From the NCBI RefSeq assembly GCF_003601975.1, contig NZ_QZWZ01000002.1:62001-126000 (forward strand): DNA of 64,000 nt, in the 5' to 3' direction. Below the pieces are notes generated by a model that did not search any database, was not told the origin of the DNA, and worked only from the letters and a program-made list of their open reading frames with translations. Made by a program: the position numbers and the translations under genes. The stretch comes from Mesorhizobium waimense (GTDB lineage Bacteria; Pseudomonadota; Alphaproteobacteria; Rhizobiales; Rhizobiaceae). Of the stretch, positions 46,601 through 54,194 are shown piece after piece (the stretch's first letter is position 1; the number at the start of each line of letters is the position of its first letter).

Positions 46601-46735
46601 ATCCAGAAGGGCGACAAGCCGGGGTCTGGCAAGGCGACCATCGATCTCAATGTCGGGCGCGGCGTCAAATTGCGCGGCGAAGCCAACGATGCAGGGGAAG
46701 CCAAGGGCGGCATCTTCTACGAGCGCGAATACTGA
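40685..46735 (+). CDS. tamB: Translocation and assembly module inner-membrane component TamB
   Basis: 2016 residues with one N-terminal membrane anchor (IVLYTLLIVVAAGVGALVVL near residues 8-27) and then a long repetitive beta-rich body that spans the periplasm. The C-terminal DUF490/TamB domain is clear: GTFTLQRGRLSILAKRLTFT, YLNLTATSTTSSATVTIVVS and a terminal YEREY. E. coli TamB has about 1260 residues; the excess is largely explained by an internal tandem duplication. Residues about 304-929 and 930-1550 are homologous throughout, and LIANYL at 736 and 1358 are exactly 622 residues apart. The gene is coupled to tamA. Confidence 0.94.
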   Translation: MKTFWRILRIVLYTLLIVVAAGVGALVVLTKTERGRDNLAGIISHLASSDDRKVTVSGIDGIWSGALRLDHVVLEDRNGAWLVARKVAVDWSPTALLSKNFSAERIGAERIELARLPAASTQPAQSGATTLPVSIDIKQIDMPEIALGEQLAGSGIAELAAKGSAKVDASPLAVETVLAITRRDGKQGNVDAKVHFAPADNKLDLDLKASEPAGGIIANLLKLPDAPPVDIIVSGTGPLANWSGIGTFVVDGQIVTQLTGRHQLSDQGNHVEAKGDGDFGRFLPEKLKPLFAGKTSFDLAGTATPAGGVDIERATIESDAVHGTAAGRVDPKGASDLSVEIAAKGEPVVLDVGTKAQPVTVAVKDATARAFGDGKAPMVDIGASLVSVAAGGTQLNDLAAQIHSDGFDIENRSGPVSIKLEAGGLKTDVATLTPLVTGKLAADLAGKISKDEISLDQGTLRSDALNASLTATLSLTDLAMKLNMNADAVSSALPPQIGSVLGERVTFSATATRDPQGSFAANSLELTSGSLKASGTASAQGSDIQADIKGTLGDVSVLSQLAGVPLAGGVDFALTASGARWAPDFSVSADSASLTASGRTVKDIKLTAAGKADVANPAADVSLTGSVDGQPLDIKAALVTSDGKRSIKGLSLSLGDNKVSGDLVLDDKLLPLGTLTLAAPDIAPLASLGGQTAAGDIGGTIAFAKEGEAPTVSINAASASISRGEVAAKAITVNALIANYLKRPAISGTIRADSVTSGTTVISGIGVDLKRDGDWTNFTGGATIAGIPATAAGRAKIAGGTTSIEIASGEATVRGIKAAIASPSSLSIANGVTSIERLVVDVGGGAVTLSGTAGRTLDLAAIFSALPAALANDFSPGLDGVGTLDGTAQVTGSPANPDIRFNVQLAGAETSQTRQAGLGPLNLNAAGGFTPAGGIAIDHATLAGEKISGKAAGTINPNGASDFALDLTSTGPSLPLTLGSAESPIKFELQALSVKAAGQGMKVKLDISAALPSVATNHAKVEGIALALHSDAFDVKSRTGPISGTVTADKIGLDNSTIAPLIAGKIIAKVAGSLAADAITIDSGSVQGAALDSAFNGRVSLADGAIDLNLKADALSAALPAAAHGVLAERTQLSATLKRDAHGNVSASPVTLASGALTANGQASLADNKLSADIKGALSDISLLSKDAKGAIAFALNAQGPSLAPDLSLTVDSDRLSVAEREITGLKLTATGKADAANPAANVQLTGNVAGQALQGSAVLATTDGKSAINGLLLSLGKNRISGDLALDQAFVPEGTVALDLPDIGPLAALALEKAEGDVRGTIVFSKSGNAPQVAIKATTGSLSRGDLVAKTVSIDALIANYLAAPVISGKIRADSVISGGTVIRGIDVDLKRDGDWTGFSGGATVKDIPAKAAGRVKVANGTTTIELASGQATVQGIRAAIAQASTISIANGTTTLDRLVLNLGGGTATVTGKVGQALDVNAALAKVPISLANSFSPGLDAAGSISGTVKVTGAPANPSIAFKIDAGGVQTSQTRGAGLGGMNISSSGTFAGKKLTFDANISDGAGLGLKGGGTVTIAGTPALALDFSGKVPFSFLAAKLAAQGLSLNGTASVNVQVRGPATSPVIGGTVSTSGARLIDARSGLAVNDIAFDVSIGAGVARINRLTGTLSTRGSLSASGTVGINPAQGFPADLSVKLTDGRYTDGRVVTANLGGDLTIKGPLASAPVISGTINLAKTVITVPEKLPGSLSALDVKHKNAPVAVRAQDKALRPPTTSGGGGGSGLALDVTVNAPNQIFIQGRGVDAELGGSLKLTGPAASPHAVGTFTLQRGRLSILAKRLTFTEGTVGFSGSLVPYLNLTATSTTSSATVTIVVSGEATNPKFTFSSVPALPEDEVLAQLIFGRSMSNLSPLQIAQLAEAAGQLAGVGGSTSLLENLRSAIGVDDLDVTTDEKGGTAVSAGKYLNDRTYVTIQKGDKPGSGKATIDLNVGRGVKLRGEANDAGEAKGGIFYEREY

Positions 46736-46960
46736 AATCGGCGACGATCGCGAGCGTCGGGAGCTATCGCCCTGGCGCAAACTCAAGGATCAGCTGGCGC
46801 TGTCCTATCCCGCTTAAATGTCTCATCTTAATCGGGCGCCGGGATTCGAACGGAATCTGCCGGGCAGTAGCAATTTTGCGCCAAGACTGTCGTTATCGCG
46901 CGAACTGCCCTCCTTCCAAAGTTGCACATTCGCTAACATGTTCCCAGTCCGTGTCGGTCT

Positions 46961-46966
46961 TTGACA
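46961..46966 (+). promoter_or_regulatory. Possible -35 box upstream of the second family 5 binding-protein gene
   Basis: A consensus TTGACA lies 56 bases before the start at 47022. A matching -10 is not convincing (AATGTT at 17-base spacing). The rest of the 286-base gap 46736-47021 contains nothing I can name. Confidence 0.3.
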
Positions 46967-47021
46967 TCACGGCGCGGATGCGGAATGTTAAAAGGCAGAA
47001 AGCCAACAATGGGAGTCAGTC

Positions 47022-48674
47022 ATGGCAATCTACAAAAGCAACGGTGACCGCGTTCCGGATCATATCCTGGCAATGGCCGAAGAAGCCAAAGCAGGCAAGA
47101 TGGATCGCCGCGAATTTCTCGCTTTGGCCAGCGTCTTCGGCGCATCCACGGCGATGGCCTACGGCATGCTCGGTCTCGCCGATCCGACGCCGGCCAAGGC
47201 GGAAGAAGTACAGGGCAAGAAGGGTGGCATCCTGAAGGTCGCGCAGTGGATCAAGGACCCCAAGGATCCACGCAAGGCCGACTGGTCTGAAATCGCCAAT
47301 GCCGAGCGCCAGGCGCTCGAGCCGCTGGTCAAGTACACGACCGAATACACGTTCCGCCCCTATCTGCTCGAAAGCTGGGACATCAACGACGACGCCACCG
47401 AATACACGTTACATGTGCGCAAGGGCGTGACCTGGTCGAACGGCGATGCATTCAACGCCGATGACGTCATCTTCAACCTCAAGCGCTGGGCCGACAAGAA
47501 AGCCGAAGGAAATTCCATGCCCGGCCGCCTCGGCACGCTGGTCAAGGACGACAAGCTCGATGAAAGCGCCGTCACCAAGGTCGACGATCACACCATAAAG
47601 CTGAAGCTTGGCTCGCCGGACATTTCGATCATTCCCAATGTCTGCGACTATCCGGGCCTGATCGTCCACAAGACCTTCGATGAAAAAGGCGGCGACTTCA
47701 AAGCCTGTCCGATCGGTACCGGTCCTTTCGAACTCGTCTCCTACGATGTCGGCCAGAAGGTGGTCTACAAGCGCCGCGAAGACAACAAGTGGTGGGACGG
47801 CGAAGTCTTTCTCGACGGCATCGAGTTCATCGACTACGGCACCGATCCGGCGGCCACTGTCAGCGCCTTCGAAGCGGGCGAAGTGCACGCCAACTACGAA
47901 ACCACGGCCGACTACGTGTCAATCCTCGACGGTCTGGATCTGGTGAAGTCCGAAGTGGTCACCGCCGGGACCATCGTCTGCCGCACCAACGTCAACAACA
48001 AGCCTTACGACGACCAGAAGGTGCGTCAGGCGCTGCAGCTCGGCGTCGACAACGCTGTCGTGCTCCAACTGGGCTACGGCAATGCCGGCACTGTCGCCGA
48101 GAACCACCATGTCTGCCCGATTCATCCGGAATATTACGAGCTGCCGAAAATCGCTCGCGACCCGGCCAAGGCGAAAGCGCTGATGGCGGAAGCCGGCCAA
48201 GCCGACTTCGAGCACGAGTTGATCACGGTCGACGAGGACTGGCAGAAGAATACCGGCGATTCGATCGCCGCGCAATTGCGCGACGCCGGCATCAAGGTCA
48301 AGCGTACGGTGCTGCCGGGCTCGACGTTCTGGAACGACTGGACCAAATATCCGCTGTCCATGACCACCTGGAACATGCGGCCGCTCGGCGTCCAGGTTCT
48401 GTCCCTGGGCTACCGCACCGGCGAATCCTGGAACGAGACAGCCTGGTCGAATCCCGACTGGGACGCCAAGCTCAATGCTGCGCTCGCCGTTGCAGACGCC
48501 GCAAAGCGCAAGGAGATGATGAAGGATATCCAGCAGATCTTGCAGGATGCCGGCATCATCATCCAGCCTTACTGGCGCAAGCTCTACAGCCACTCGGTCA
48601 AGGCGGTGCAGAACTACAAGATGCATCCGACCTTCGAACGCGACTATGGCAAGGTCTGGCTGGAACAGGCGTAA
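47022..48674 (+). CDS. Family 5 extracellular solute-binding protein, Tat-exported
   Basis: 550 residues; GGGAG precedes the start. The Tat signal is [20 protein letters not shown] at residues 27-46, cleavage near PAKAEE. The SBP_bac_5 landmarks are [40 protein letters not shown] and [20 protein letters not shown]. Export as a folded protein through Tat is common for this subfamily in rhizobia. It is the first gene of a peptide/opine-type importer (permeases at 48901 and 49948, fused ATPase at 51158), upstream of a methyltransferase and a demethylase-like flavoprotein. A betaine-like ligand is therefore suspected. The paralogue at 12378 shares the same layout. Confidence 0.92.
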   Translation: MAIYKSNGDRVPDHILAMAEEAKAGKMDRREFLALASVFGASTAMAYGMLGLADPTPAKAEEVQGKKGGILKVAQWIKDPKDPRKADWSEIANAERQALEPLVKYTTEYTFRPYLLESWDINDDATEYTLHVRKGVTWSNGDAFNADDVIFNLKRWADKKAEGNSMPGRLGTLVKDDKLDESAVTKVDDHTIKLKLGSPDISIIPNVCDYPGLIVHKTFDEKGGDFKACPIGTGPFELVSYDVGQKVVYKRREDNKWWDGEVFLDGIEFIDYGTDPAATVSAFEAGEVHANYETTADYVSILDGLDLVKSEVVTAGTIVCRTNVNNKPYDDQKVRQALQLGVDNAVVLQLGYGNAGTVAENHHVCPIHPEYYELPKIARDPAKAKALMAEAGQADFEHELITVDEDWQKNTGDSIAAQLRDAGIKVKRTVLPGSTFWNDWTKYPLSMTTWNMRPLGVQVLSLGYRTGESWNETAWSNPDWDAKLNAALAVADAAKRKEMMKDIQQILQDAGIIIQPYWRKLYSHSVKAVQNYKMHPTFERDYGKVWLEQA

Positions 48675-48685
48675 TCGGACCGATC

Positions 48686-48711
48686 GGGGAGGGGGCGTTC
48701 GCCCCTTCCCC
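48686..48711 (+). terminator. Hairpin after the binding-protein gene
   Basis: GGGGAGGGG and CCCCTTCCCC pair (one bulge) around GCGTTCG, starting 11 bases past the stop. As in the gluconate-type operon, it probably reduces transcription into the permease genes or protects the upstream mRNA. The remaining sequence to 48900 shows nothing clear. Confidence 0.6.
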
Positions 48712-48900
48712 ATCACTGCTTGCATGGTTCCAGAACCGGAAGTCGGCGCAGCAAAAAAGTTGCGGACTCTTCGGGAAAGATCGTGCAATAAAACAGGGTT
48801 GATCGCATCCGAGGGCCGGTTTGACAGCCAACTCTGCCGGCAACGGTAGGGCTGGTTTTGAAGCTGGCTACAACCCCAACCAGACCGGCAGGGGACCGCC

Positions 48901-49935
48901 ATGCTATCTTTCGTTCTCAGGCGCCTGGGCACCATGGCATTGACGATGCTGTGCCTGACGATCATCGTCTTCTTCCTGATCAACCTCGATCCGAATTTGA
49001 AGAAGCTGGCGATCAGCCAAACTGAAATGCATACGTCGGCCGAGCAGCTCGAAAGCTGGCTGGCGGGACACGGCTATCGTCAGAATTTCTTCGTCCGCTA
49101 TGGTCAGTGGCTCGGCGTGTTGCCCAAGCAGCCGGTGACCGATGCCGCGACGGGCAAGCCGGCCCAGCGTTTTTCCTTCTGCAACGATCCGCTTGTGCCT
49201 ACATTTTCCGGTATCCTGCAGGGCGATTTCGGCTGTTCGACCAAGTTCAAGACCACCGTGGCGTCGAAGCTGTTCCCGGCGCTCAGTGCCACCGGCATCC
49301 TGATGCTCTGCGTGCTGTTGGTCATGATACCGATCTCGCTGCTGATCGGCATCCTTGCCGGAATGCGAGAGGGGTCGCGAACGGACCGGACGCTATCGGT
49401 TGCCTCGATCGCCTCGACGGCGACGCCCGAATATGTGTCGGGCGTCATCTTCACCGTCATCTTCGCCTCTTGGCTAGGCTGGCTGAACGGTTCGGCGGCC
49501 TCGGCCAGCCAGGGCATCACCTTCTACAATTTCACGCTGCCGGTGATGACGCTGGCGATCTACGGCATCGGCTATATCGCGCGCATGACGCGCGCCTCGA
49601 TGGTCGAGGTGATGACGCAGCAATATATCCGCACCGCCAGGCTGAAGGGCCTCTCCTTCGGCAGCGTCGTGGTCAAGCACGCCCTGCGCAACGCGCTGAT
49701 TGCGCCGTTCACCGTCATCATGCTGCAGTTTCCCTGGCTGCTCACCGGCGTCGTCATCGTCGAGGTGATGTTCCGCTACCAGGGCTTCGGCTACACGCTG
49801 GTCGAGGCCGCCGGCAACAATGATATCGACCTTTTGCTCGGCTGTTCGCTGGTCTCGGTATTCATCGTGCTGATCACGCAGCTCATTTCAGACGTCGGCT
49901 ACGCGTTTCTCAATCCGCGTATCAGAGTGCAGTAG
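48901..49935 (+). CDS. Peptide/opine-type ABC transporter permease (DppB-like) with periplasmic insertion
   Basis: 344 residues. TM1 (MALTMLCLTIIVFFLINLDP) is followed by about 85 mostly polar residues (QTEMHTSAEQLESWLAGHGY onward, including CNDPLVPTFSGILQGDFGC with two cysteines) before the five-helix core. The EAA loop is YIRTARLKGLSFGSVVVKHA near residue 241. The polar stretch between TM1 and TM2 is expected in this family. AGGGGA precedes the ATG. The second permease starts 12 bases after its stop. Confidence 0.92.
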   Translation: MLSFVLRRLGTMALTMLCLTIIVFFLINLDPNLKKLAISQTEMHTSAEQLESWLAGHGYRQNFFVRYGQWLGVLPKQPVTDAATGKPAQRFSFCNDPLVPTFSGILQGDFGCSTKFKTTVASKLFPALSATGILMLCVLLVMIPISLLIGILAGMREGSRTDRTLSVASIASTATPEYVSGVIFTVIFASWLGWLNGSAASASQGITFYNFTLPVMTLAIYGIGYIARMTRASMVEVMTQQYIRTARLKGLSFGSVVVKHALRNALIAPFTVIMLQFPWLLTGVVIVEVMFRYQGFGYTLVEAAGNNDIDLLLGCSLVSVFIVLITQLISDVGYAFLNPRIRVQ

Positions 49936-49947
49936 GGGATCGGGCGG

Positions 49948-51105
49948 ATGCAGGTCGAATATATCAGCGCCTTCAATGTCGTCCTCGGAGTGCTCGGGCG
50001 GTTCTGGCCGGTCTGGATCGCACTTGCCATCGTCATGGGCGCGAGCTTCGTCTACAAGAAGAAGCTCGGCCTCTATGGCCAGCTGTTCGATAGCGGCGTC
50101 GGCATCGTCGGCGTCGGCATCTGCCTGTTCTGGCTGTTCACGGCGATCTTTGCCTCGACCGTCGCGCCCTTCGACCCACTCGCCCAGGTGCCGATCATGA
50201 AGGACGCGCTGCCGGGCGGGATCGAGCCGGCATCGAAGCTCATCTACTATTTCGGTGGCGACAAATTGGCCCGCGACGTGTTTTCCCGCATGGTCTTTGG
50301 CAGCCAGATCGTGCTGATCATCGCGCCGGCGGCGACCGGCTTTGCGCTGATGGTCGGCGTCACCCTCGGCCTACCGGCCGGCTACTATGGCGGCAGGATC
50401 GACACTGTGCTGTCCTTCCTCGCCAATCTGGTGCTGGCCTTCCCGGTGATCCTTTTGTTCTACCTGCTGGTGACGCCGGGCATCATGGACACGCCGATCC
50501 CCTATGCCATGGCCGGGCTGTTCTTCCTGTTTCCGATCATCTTCTTCAGCGTGTTGTTCTGGACCCGCTACAAGAACCGGCCCGATCGCCTCTACATCCT
50601 GCTTGGGCTGACGCTTGTTCTCGGTGGCTGGGTCTATGTCGGCCTCGTCTTCGACGCCGATCCGCTCAAGATCGTCCACATCGATCCCAACCAGCTCAAC
50701 ATCTTCGTGGCGGTGGTGTTCGCCTCCAGTCCCGGCGTGTTTCGCATCGTGCGCGGCCTGACCATGGACATCAAGACGCGCGACTATGTGGCGGCGGCGC
50801 AGACGCGTGGTGAATCACCCTGGTACATCATGCTGTGGGAGATCCTGCCCAATGCGCGCGGACCGCTGATCGTCGATGCCTGCCTGCGCATCGGCTACAC
50901 CACGATCCTGCTCGGCACGCTGGGTTATTTCGGCCTCGGACTGGCGCCGGAAAGTCCGGACTGGGGCACCGCGATCAAGGACGCCAGCCGGTTGCTGCGG
51001 TCCTTCATCCACCCGGCGTTGCCGCCGACGATCGCGCTGATGTCGTTCGTGCTGGGGCTCAACCTGTTGGCAGACTCGCTGCGCGAACAATCGATGAAAG
51101 ACTGA
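49948..51105 (+). CDS. Peptide/opine-type ABC transporter permease (DppC-like), extended
   Basis: 385 residues, against the usual 280-310. The extra length is an insertion of about 75 residues in the middle (AMAGLFFLFPIIFFSVLFWT, then RYKNRPDRLYILLGLTLVLG). It adds two hydrophobic segments before the EAA loop (YVAAAQTRGESPWYIMLWEI near residue 279). The end, GYFGLGLAPESPDWGTAIKD, is typical of DppC. The insertion suggests a specialised subgroup, not the ordinary dipeptide permease. Confidence 0.91.
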   Translation: MQVEYISAFNVVLGVLGRFWPVWIALAIVMGASFVYKKKLGLYGQLFDSGVGIVGVGICLFWLFTAIFASTVAPFDPLAQVPIMKDALPGGIEPASKLIYYFGGDKLARDVFSRMVFGSQIVLIIAPAATGFALMVGVTLGLPAGYYGGRIDTVLSFLANLVLAFPVILLFYLLVTPGIMDTPIPYAMAGLFFLFPIIFFSVLFWTRYKNRPDRLYILLGLTLVLGGWVYVGLVFDADPLKIVHIDPNQLNIFVAVVFASSPGVFRIVRGLTMDIKTRDYVAAAQTRGESPWYIMLWEILPNARGPLIVDACLRIGYTTILLGTLGYFGLGLAPESPDWGTAIKDASRLLRSFIHPALPPTIALMSFVLGLNLLADSLREQSMKD

Positions 51106-51157
51106 CAGACGGGTCTTCGACCCGGCTTGACTGGAAGAACAAGGATTGGAGCGACCC

Positions 51158-53362
51158 ATGAACGAGGCAGTTCGAAATCCCGGCAAGCCGACCGATGGGC
51201 CGATCATCGAGATCGAGAACCTGTCGATCTCCTTCTTCACCCGCAAGGGCGAGATACCGGCCGTCATGGATTTCTCCTGCACGGTCATGCCCGGCGAGGC
51301 CATGGGCATCGTCGGCGAATCCGGCTGCGGCAAGTCGACCGTGTCGCTCGGCATCATGCGCGACCTGTCCAACATCGGAAAGATCGTCGGCGGCCGGATC
51401 AAGTTCCAGGGCAAGGACATGGGCGAACTGTCCGACGAGGAACTGCGCGCCATCCGCGGCAACAAAATTGCCATGATCTACCAGGAGCCGATGGCCAGCC
51501 TCAATCCGGCGATGAAGGTCGGCCAGCAATTGATGGAAGTGCCGCTGATCCACGACAAGGTGTCGAAGGAAGAGGCTTACAGCCGAGCGCTCGACATGGT
51601 GCGCTCGGTCAGGCTGCCCGATCCCGAACGCATGATGCGGTCCTATCCGCACCAGCTTTCCGGCGGCCAGCAGCAGCGCATCGTCATCGCCATGGCGCTG
51701 CTGTCGAAGCCGGCGCTGCTTCTGCTCGACGAGCCGACGACGGCGCTCGACGTCACGGTGGAGGCCGGCATCGTCGACCTGGTCAAGGGGCTCGGCGAGA
51801 AGTTCGGCACGTCGATGATCTTCGTGTCGCACAATCTCGGCCTGATCCTAGAGACCTGCGACCGCATCACGGTGATGTATTCGGGCGAGGCGGTCGAGAC
51901 CGGCAAGATCAAGGACGTCTTCGACCGGATGCGCCATCCCTACACGCAAGGCCTGTTCCGCTCGATCCCGCTGCCCGGCGCCGACAAGAATTCGCGGCCG
52001 CTGATCTCGATCCCCGGACAATTGCCGCTGCCGCACGAGCGGCCGAAGGGCTGCAATTTCGGTCCACGCTGCCACCATTTCGTCGAGGGCGTCTGCAACG
52101 CCGCAGAGATCCCGATGATCGAGGTCGAAGGTCACGAAGGGCATTTTTCGCGCTGCGTGCGCTTCAACGAGATCGACTGGGAAGCGCTGCCGCCGGGCGC
52201 CAAGAAGGTCAATGAGCGCGTCGTCCCCGGCGCGCCGGTGCTCAAGATCGAGGACCTGAGGAAATACTACAAAGTCGGCGGCAACGAGGTGTTCGGTTCG
52301 AGCGAGGGCCGCGTCGTCAAGGCCAATGAGACGATCTCGTTCATGGCGCGCGAATCCGAGACGGTGGCCATCGTCGGTGAATCCGGTTGCGGAAAGTCGA
52401 CGCTGGCCAAGGTGCTGCTCGGCCTGGAAACGGCAAGTTCCGGCAGCGTGACGCTGGGCAACAAGGAAATCCAGTCGACCGGCATCGAAAAGCGCAGCGT
52501 CGAAACGGTGTCGTCGATCCAGATGGTGTTCCAGAATCCGTTCGATACGCTCAACCCTAGCCACACGGTCGGCTCGCAGATCATCCGCACGCTGGAAAAG
52601 TTCAATGTCGGCAACAATGTCGCCGAGCGCCGCAAGCGGATGCTCGAACTGCTCGACCTGGTGAAGCTGCCGCGGGCGTTCGAGACCCGCAAGCCGCGTC
52701 AGCTGTCAGGCGGCCAGAAGCAGCGCATCGGCGTGGCACGTGCCTTTGCCGGCGACGCCAAGGTGGTGGTGGCCGACGAGCCTGTCTCGGCGCTCGACGT
52801 CTCCGTTCAGGCGGCGGTGACCGAGCTGCTGATGGACATCCAGCGCAAGAACAAGACGACGATGCTGTTCATCAGCCATGACCTGTCCGTCGTGCGCTAC
52901 ATCGCCGACCGTGTCGTCGTCATGTATCTCGGCTATATCGTCGAGCAGGGCACGACCGACCAGATCTTCGCACCGCCCTATCATCCCTATACCGAGGCGC
53001 TGCTGTCGGCGATCCCGATCGCCGACACAAGCGTGGTCAAGAAGCACATCGTGCTGGAGGGCGACATCCCGTCGGCAATGAACCCGCCGAGCGGTTGCCC
53101 GTTCCAGACGCGCTGCGGCTACAAGAAGCTGGTGCCGGACAATCTGTGCGAGACCAAGGTGCCGCCAGTAAAGAATCTGGGCGATGGCCATATGAGCCTG
53201 TGCTGGCTTGCCGACGACGTGCTGGCCAAGATGGAGCCGGTGATCAAGTTCGACAAGGAGCACGCCGCGCATGAGGGCGTGCCGGAAGACGCGCCGCAGG
53301 TGACGAAGGCGCAACCGGCCGCCGCCAAGCCCAAACGCCCGGGTGGCAAGAAGCCGAACTGA
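51158..53362 (+). CDS. Fused DppD-DppF-type ABC transporter ATP-binding protein
   Basis: 734 residues from the ATG at 51158. Domain 1 has Walker A GESGCGKST near residue 52, LSGGQQQRIVIAMALL and LLLLDEPTTALDVT. Domain 2 (from about residue 365) has GESGCGKST near 412, LSGGQKQRIGVARAFA and VVADEPVSALDVS. Each half ends with the oligopeptide-type cysteine tail (GCNFGPRC...C and GCPFQTRC...C), so this is a complete DppD joined to a complete DppF. Both sites look active. A stop-overlapping hairpin separates it from the convergent lipoprotein gene. Confidence 0.94.
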   Translation: MNEAVRNPGKPTDGPIIEIENLSISFFTRKGEIPAVMDFSCTVMPGEAMGIVGESGCGKSTVSLGIMRDLSNIGKIVGGRIKFQGKDMGELSDEELRAIRGNKIAMIYQEPMASLNPAMKVGQQLMEVPLIHDKVSKEEAYSRALDMVRSVRLPDPERMMRSYPHQLSGGQQQRIVIAMALLSKPALLLLDEPTTALDVTVEAGIVDLVKGLGEKFGTSMIFVSHNLGLILETCDRITVMYSGEAVETGKIKDVFDRMRHPYTQGLFRSIPLPGADKNSRPLISIPGQLPLPHERPKGCNFGPRCHHFVEGVCNAAEIPMIEVEGHEGHFSRCVRFNEIDWEALPPGAKKVNERVVPGAPVLKIEDLRKYYKVGGNEVFGSSEGRVVKANETISFMARESETVAIVGESGCGKSTLAKVLLGLETASSGSVTLGNKEIQSTGIEKRSVETVSSIQMVFQNPFDTLNPSHTVGSQIIRTLEKFNVGNNVAERRKRMLELLDLVKLPRAFETRKPRQLSGGQKQRIGVARAFAGDAKVVVADEPVSALDVSVQAAVTELLMDIQRKNKTTMLFISHDLSVVRYIADRVVVMYLGYIVEQGTTDQIFAPPYHPYTEALLSAIPIADTSVVKKHIVLEGDIPSAMNPPSGCPFQTRCGYKKLVPDNLCETKVPPVKNLGDGHMSLCWLADDVLAKMEPVIKFDKEHAAHEGVPEDAPQVTKAQPAAAKPKRPGGKKPN

Positions 53363-53394
53363 CGGATCGAGGTAAGATCGCGACTTCGTCAGTT
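53357..53394. terminator. Bidirectional hairpin overlapping two convergent stop codons
   Basis: AACTGACG (53357-53364) and CGTCAGTT (53387-53394) are perfect 8-base complements. The left arm contains the TGA of the ATPase gene and the right arm the TGA of the convergent lipoprotein gene. An inner GATC/GATC pair may extend the structure. Confidence 0.6.
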
Positions 53395-53979
53395 GCCGCA
53401 TTGGCGGAGCTGCGCGGCGTAGTCCTGCGCCATCTTTTCGGTCGCCCGCGCATAGCCCTGCACGCCGGCATCGCCGCGATTGCCGCGGCCGTAGGCGGTC
53501 CAGCCGAGATAGTAGGCCAGGTAGAGATTGTAGGTGTCGTTACGAGCGACGCCGAGCGTGTCCGATGTCTTGGAATGATACCAGCCGACGAAATCGACGG
53601 CGTCGGCAAATTTTGTCCGCCGCGCTGCCCAGTTGCCGGTCTCGCTCTGATATTGCGACCAGGTGCCGTCCAGCGCCTGCGAGTAACCCGTAGCCGATGA
53701 GACGCGCTTCCATGGGATGAAGCCGAGGAGCTTGGTGCGCGGGGGTCTGGCATTGCTCTTGAAGCCGGATTCCTTGCGCACCGTCGCCATCAGTACGGGG
53801 ACCGGGATGCCGTATTTCTGCTCGGCGCGCTCGGCAGCCGATTGCCAGTTGTCGAACCAGCCGTCGTTCTGGTCGAAGACGGCGCAGACATCGTTGATAT
53901 GGTTCGGAGGCGTCGCGCAGGCGGAAAGCGCCAGCAGCACGGTGACAGCTACAATTTTACTAAAACTCGACCTACGCAT
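53389..53979 (-). CDS. Putative lytic-transglycosylase-like lipoprotein
   Basis: 196 residues from the ATG at 53979. The lipoprotein signal is RRSSFSKIVAVTVLLALSAC, with the lipidated cysteine at residue 21. The middle resembles the SLT/lysozyme-like fold: YGIPVPVLMATVRKESGFKS (catalytic-type Glu in RKESGF), GFIPWKRVSSATGYSQALDG and DFVGWYHSKTSD. It probably cleaves peptidoglycan or binds to it at the outer membrane. It is convergent with the transporter and not part of that pathway. The final RQCGN holds a further cysteine. Confidence 0.75.
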   Translation of the reverse strand: MRRSSFSKIVAVTVLLALSACATPPNHINDVCAVFDQNDGWFDNWQSAAERAEQKYGIPVPVLMATVRKESGFKSNARPPRTKLLGFIPWKRVSSATGYSQALDGTWSQYQSETGNWAARRTKFADAVDFVGWYHSKTSDTLGVARNDTYNLYLAYYLGWTAYGRGNRGDAGVQGYARATEKMAQDYAAQLRQCGN

Positions 53980-54194
53980 TGGCAGACGAATAGGCTGAAA
54001 ACATAAAGGGATTCTTGCAGCGTTTCTTAACGGCCCGCTGCTCGCGTTCACCCGTGCAGATCAGAATCGATATTTCGACCTGTTCTGTCGCTTTTGTTTC
54101 TATGGAATTTCGGAAATGCCGCCTTGGCTAAAATCTCGCCTGTAAACGGCGGATTTCTGACATCGCTGTCGCCGCGCCGGCGCTTTGATGGGCC

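Noticed and set aside
46835..46861. A tRNA T-arm-like string (GATTCCGTTCGAATC on the minus strand)
   Set aside because: The bases around TTCGAAT do not form the five-pair T stem, and no acceptor, D or anticodon arm lies in range. It is only a short GATTC/GAATC hairpin, so neither a tRNA nor an attachment site is supported.
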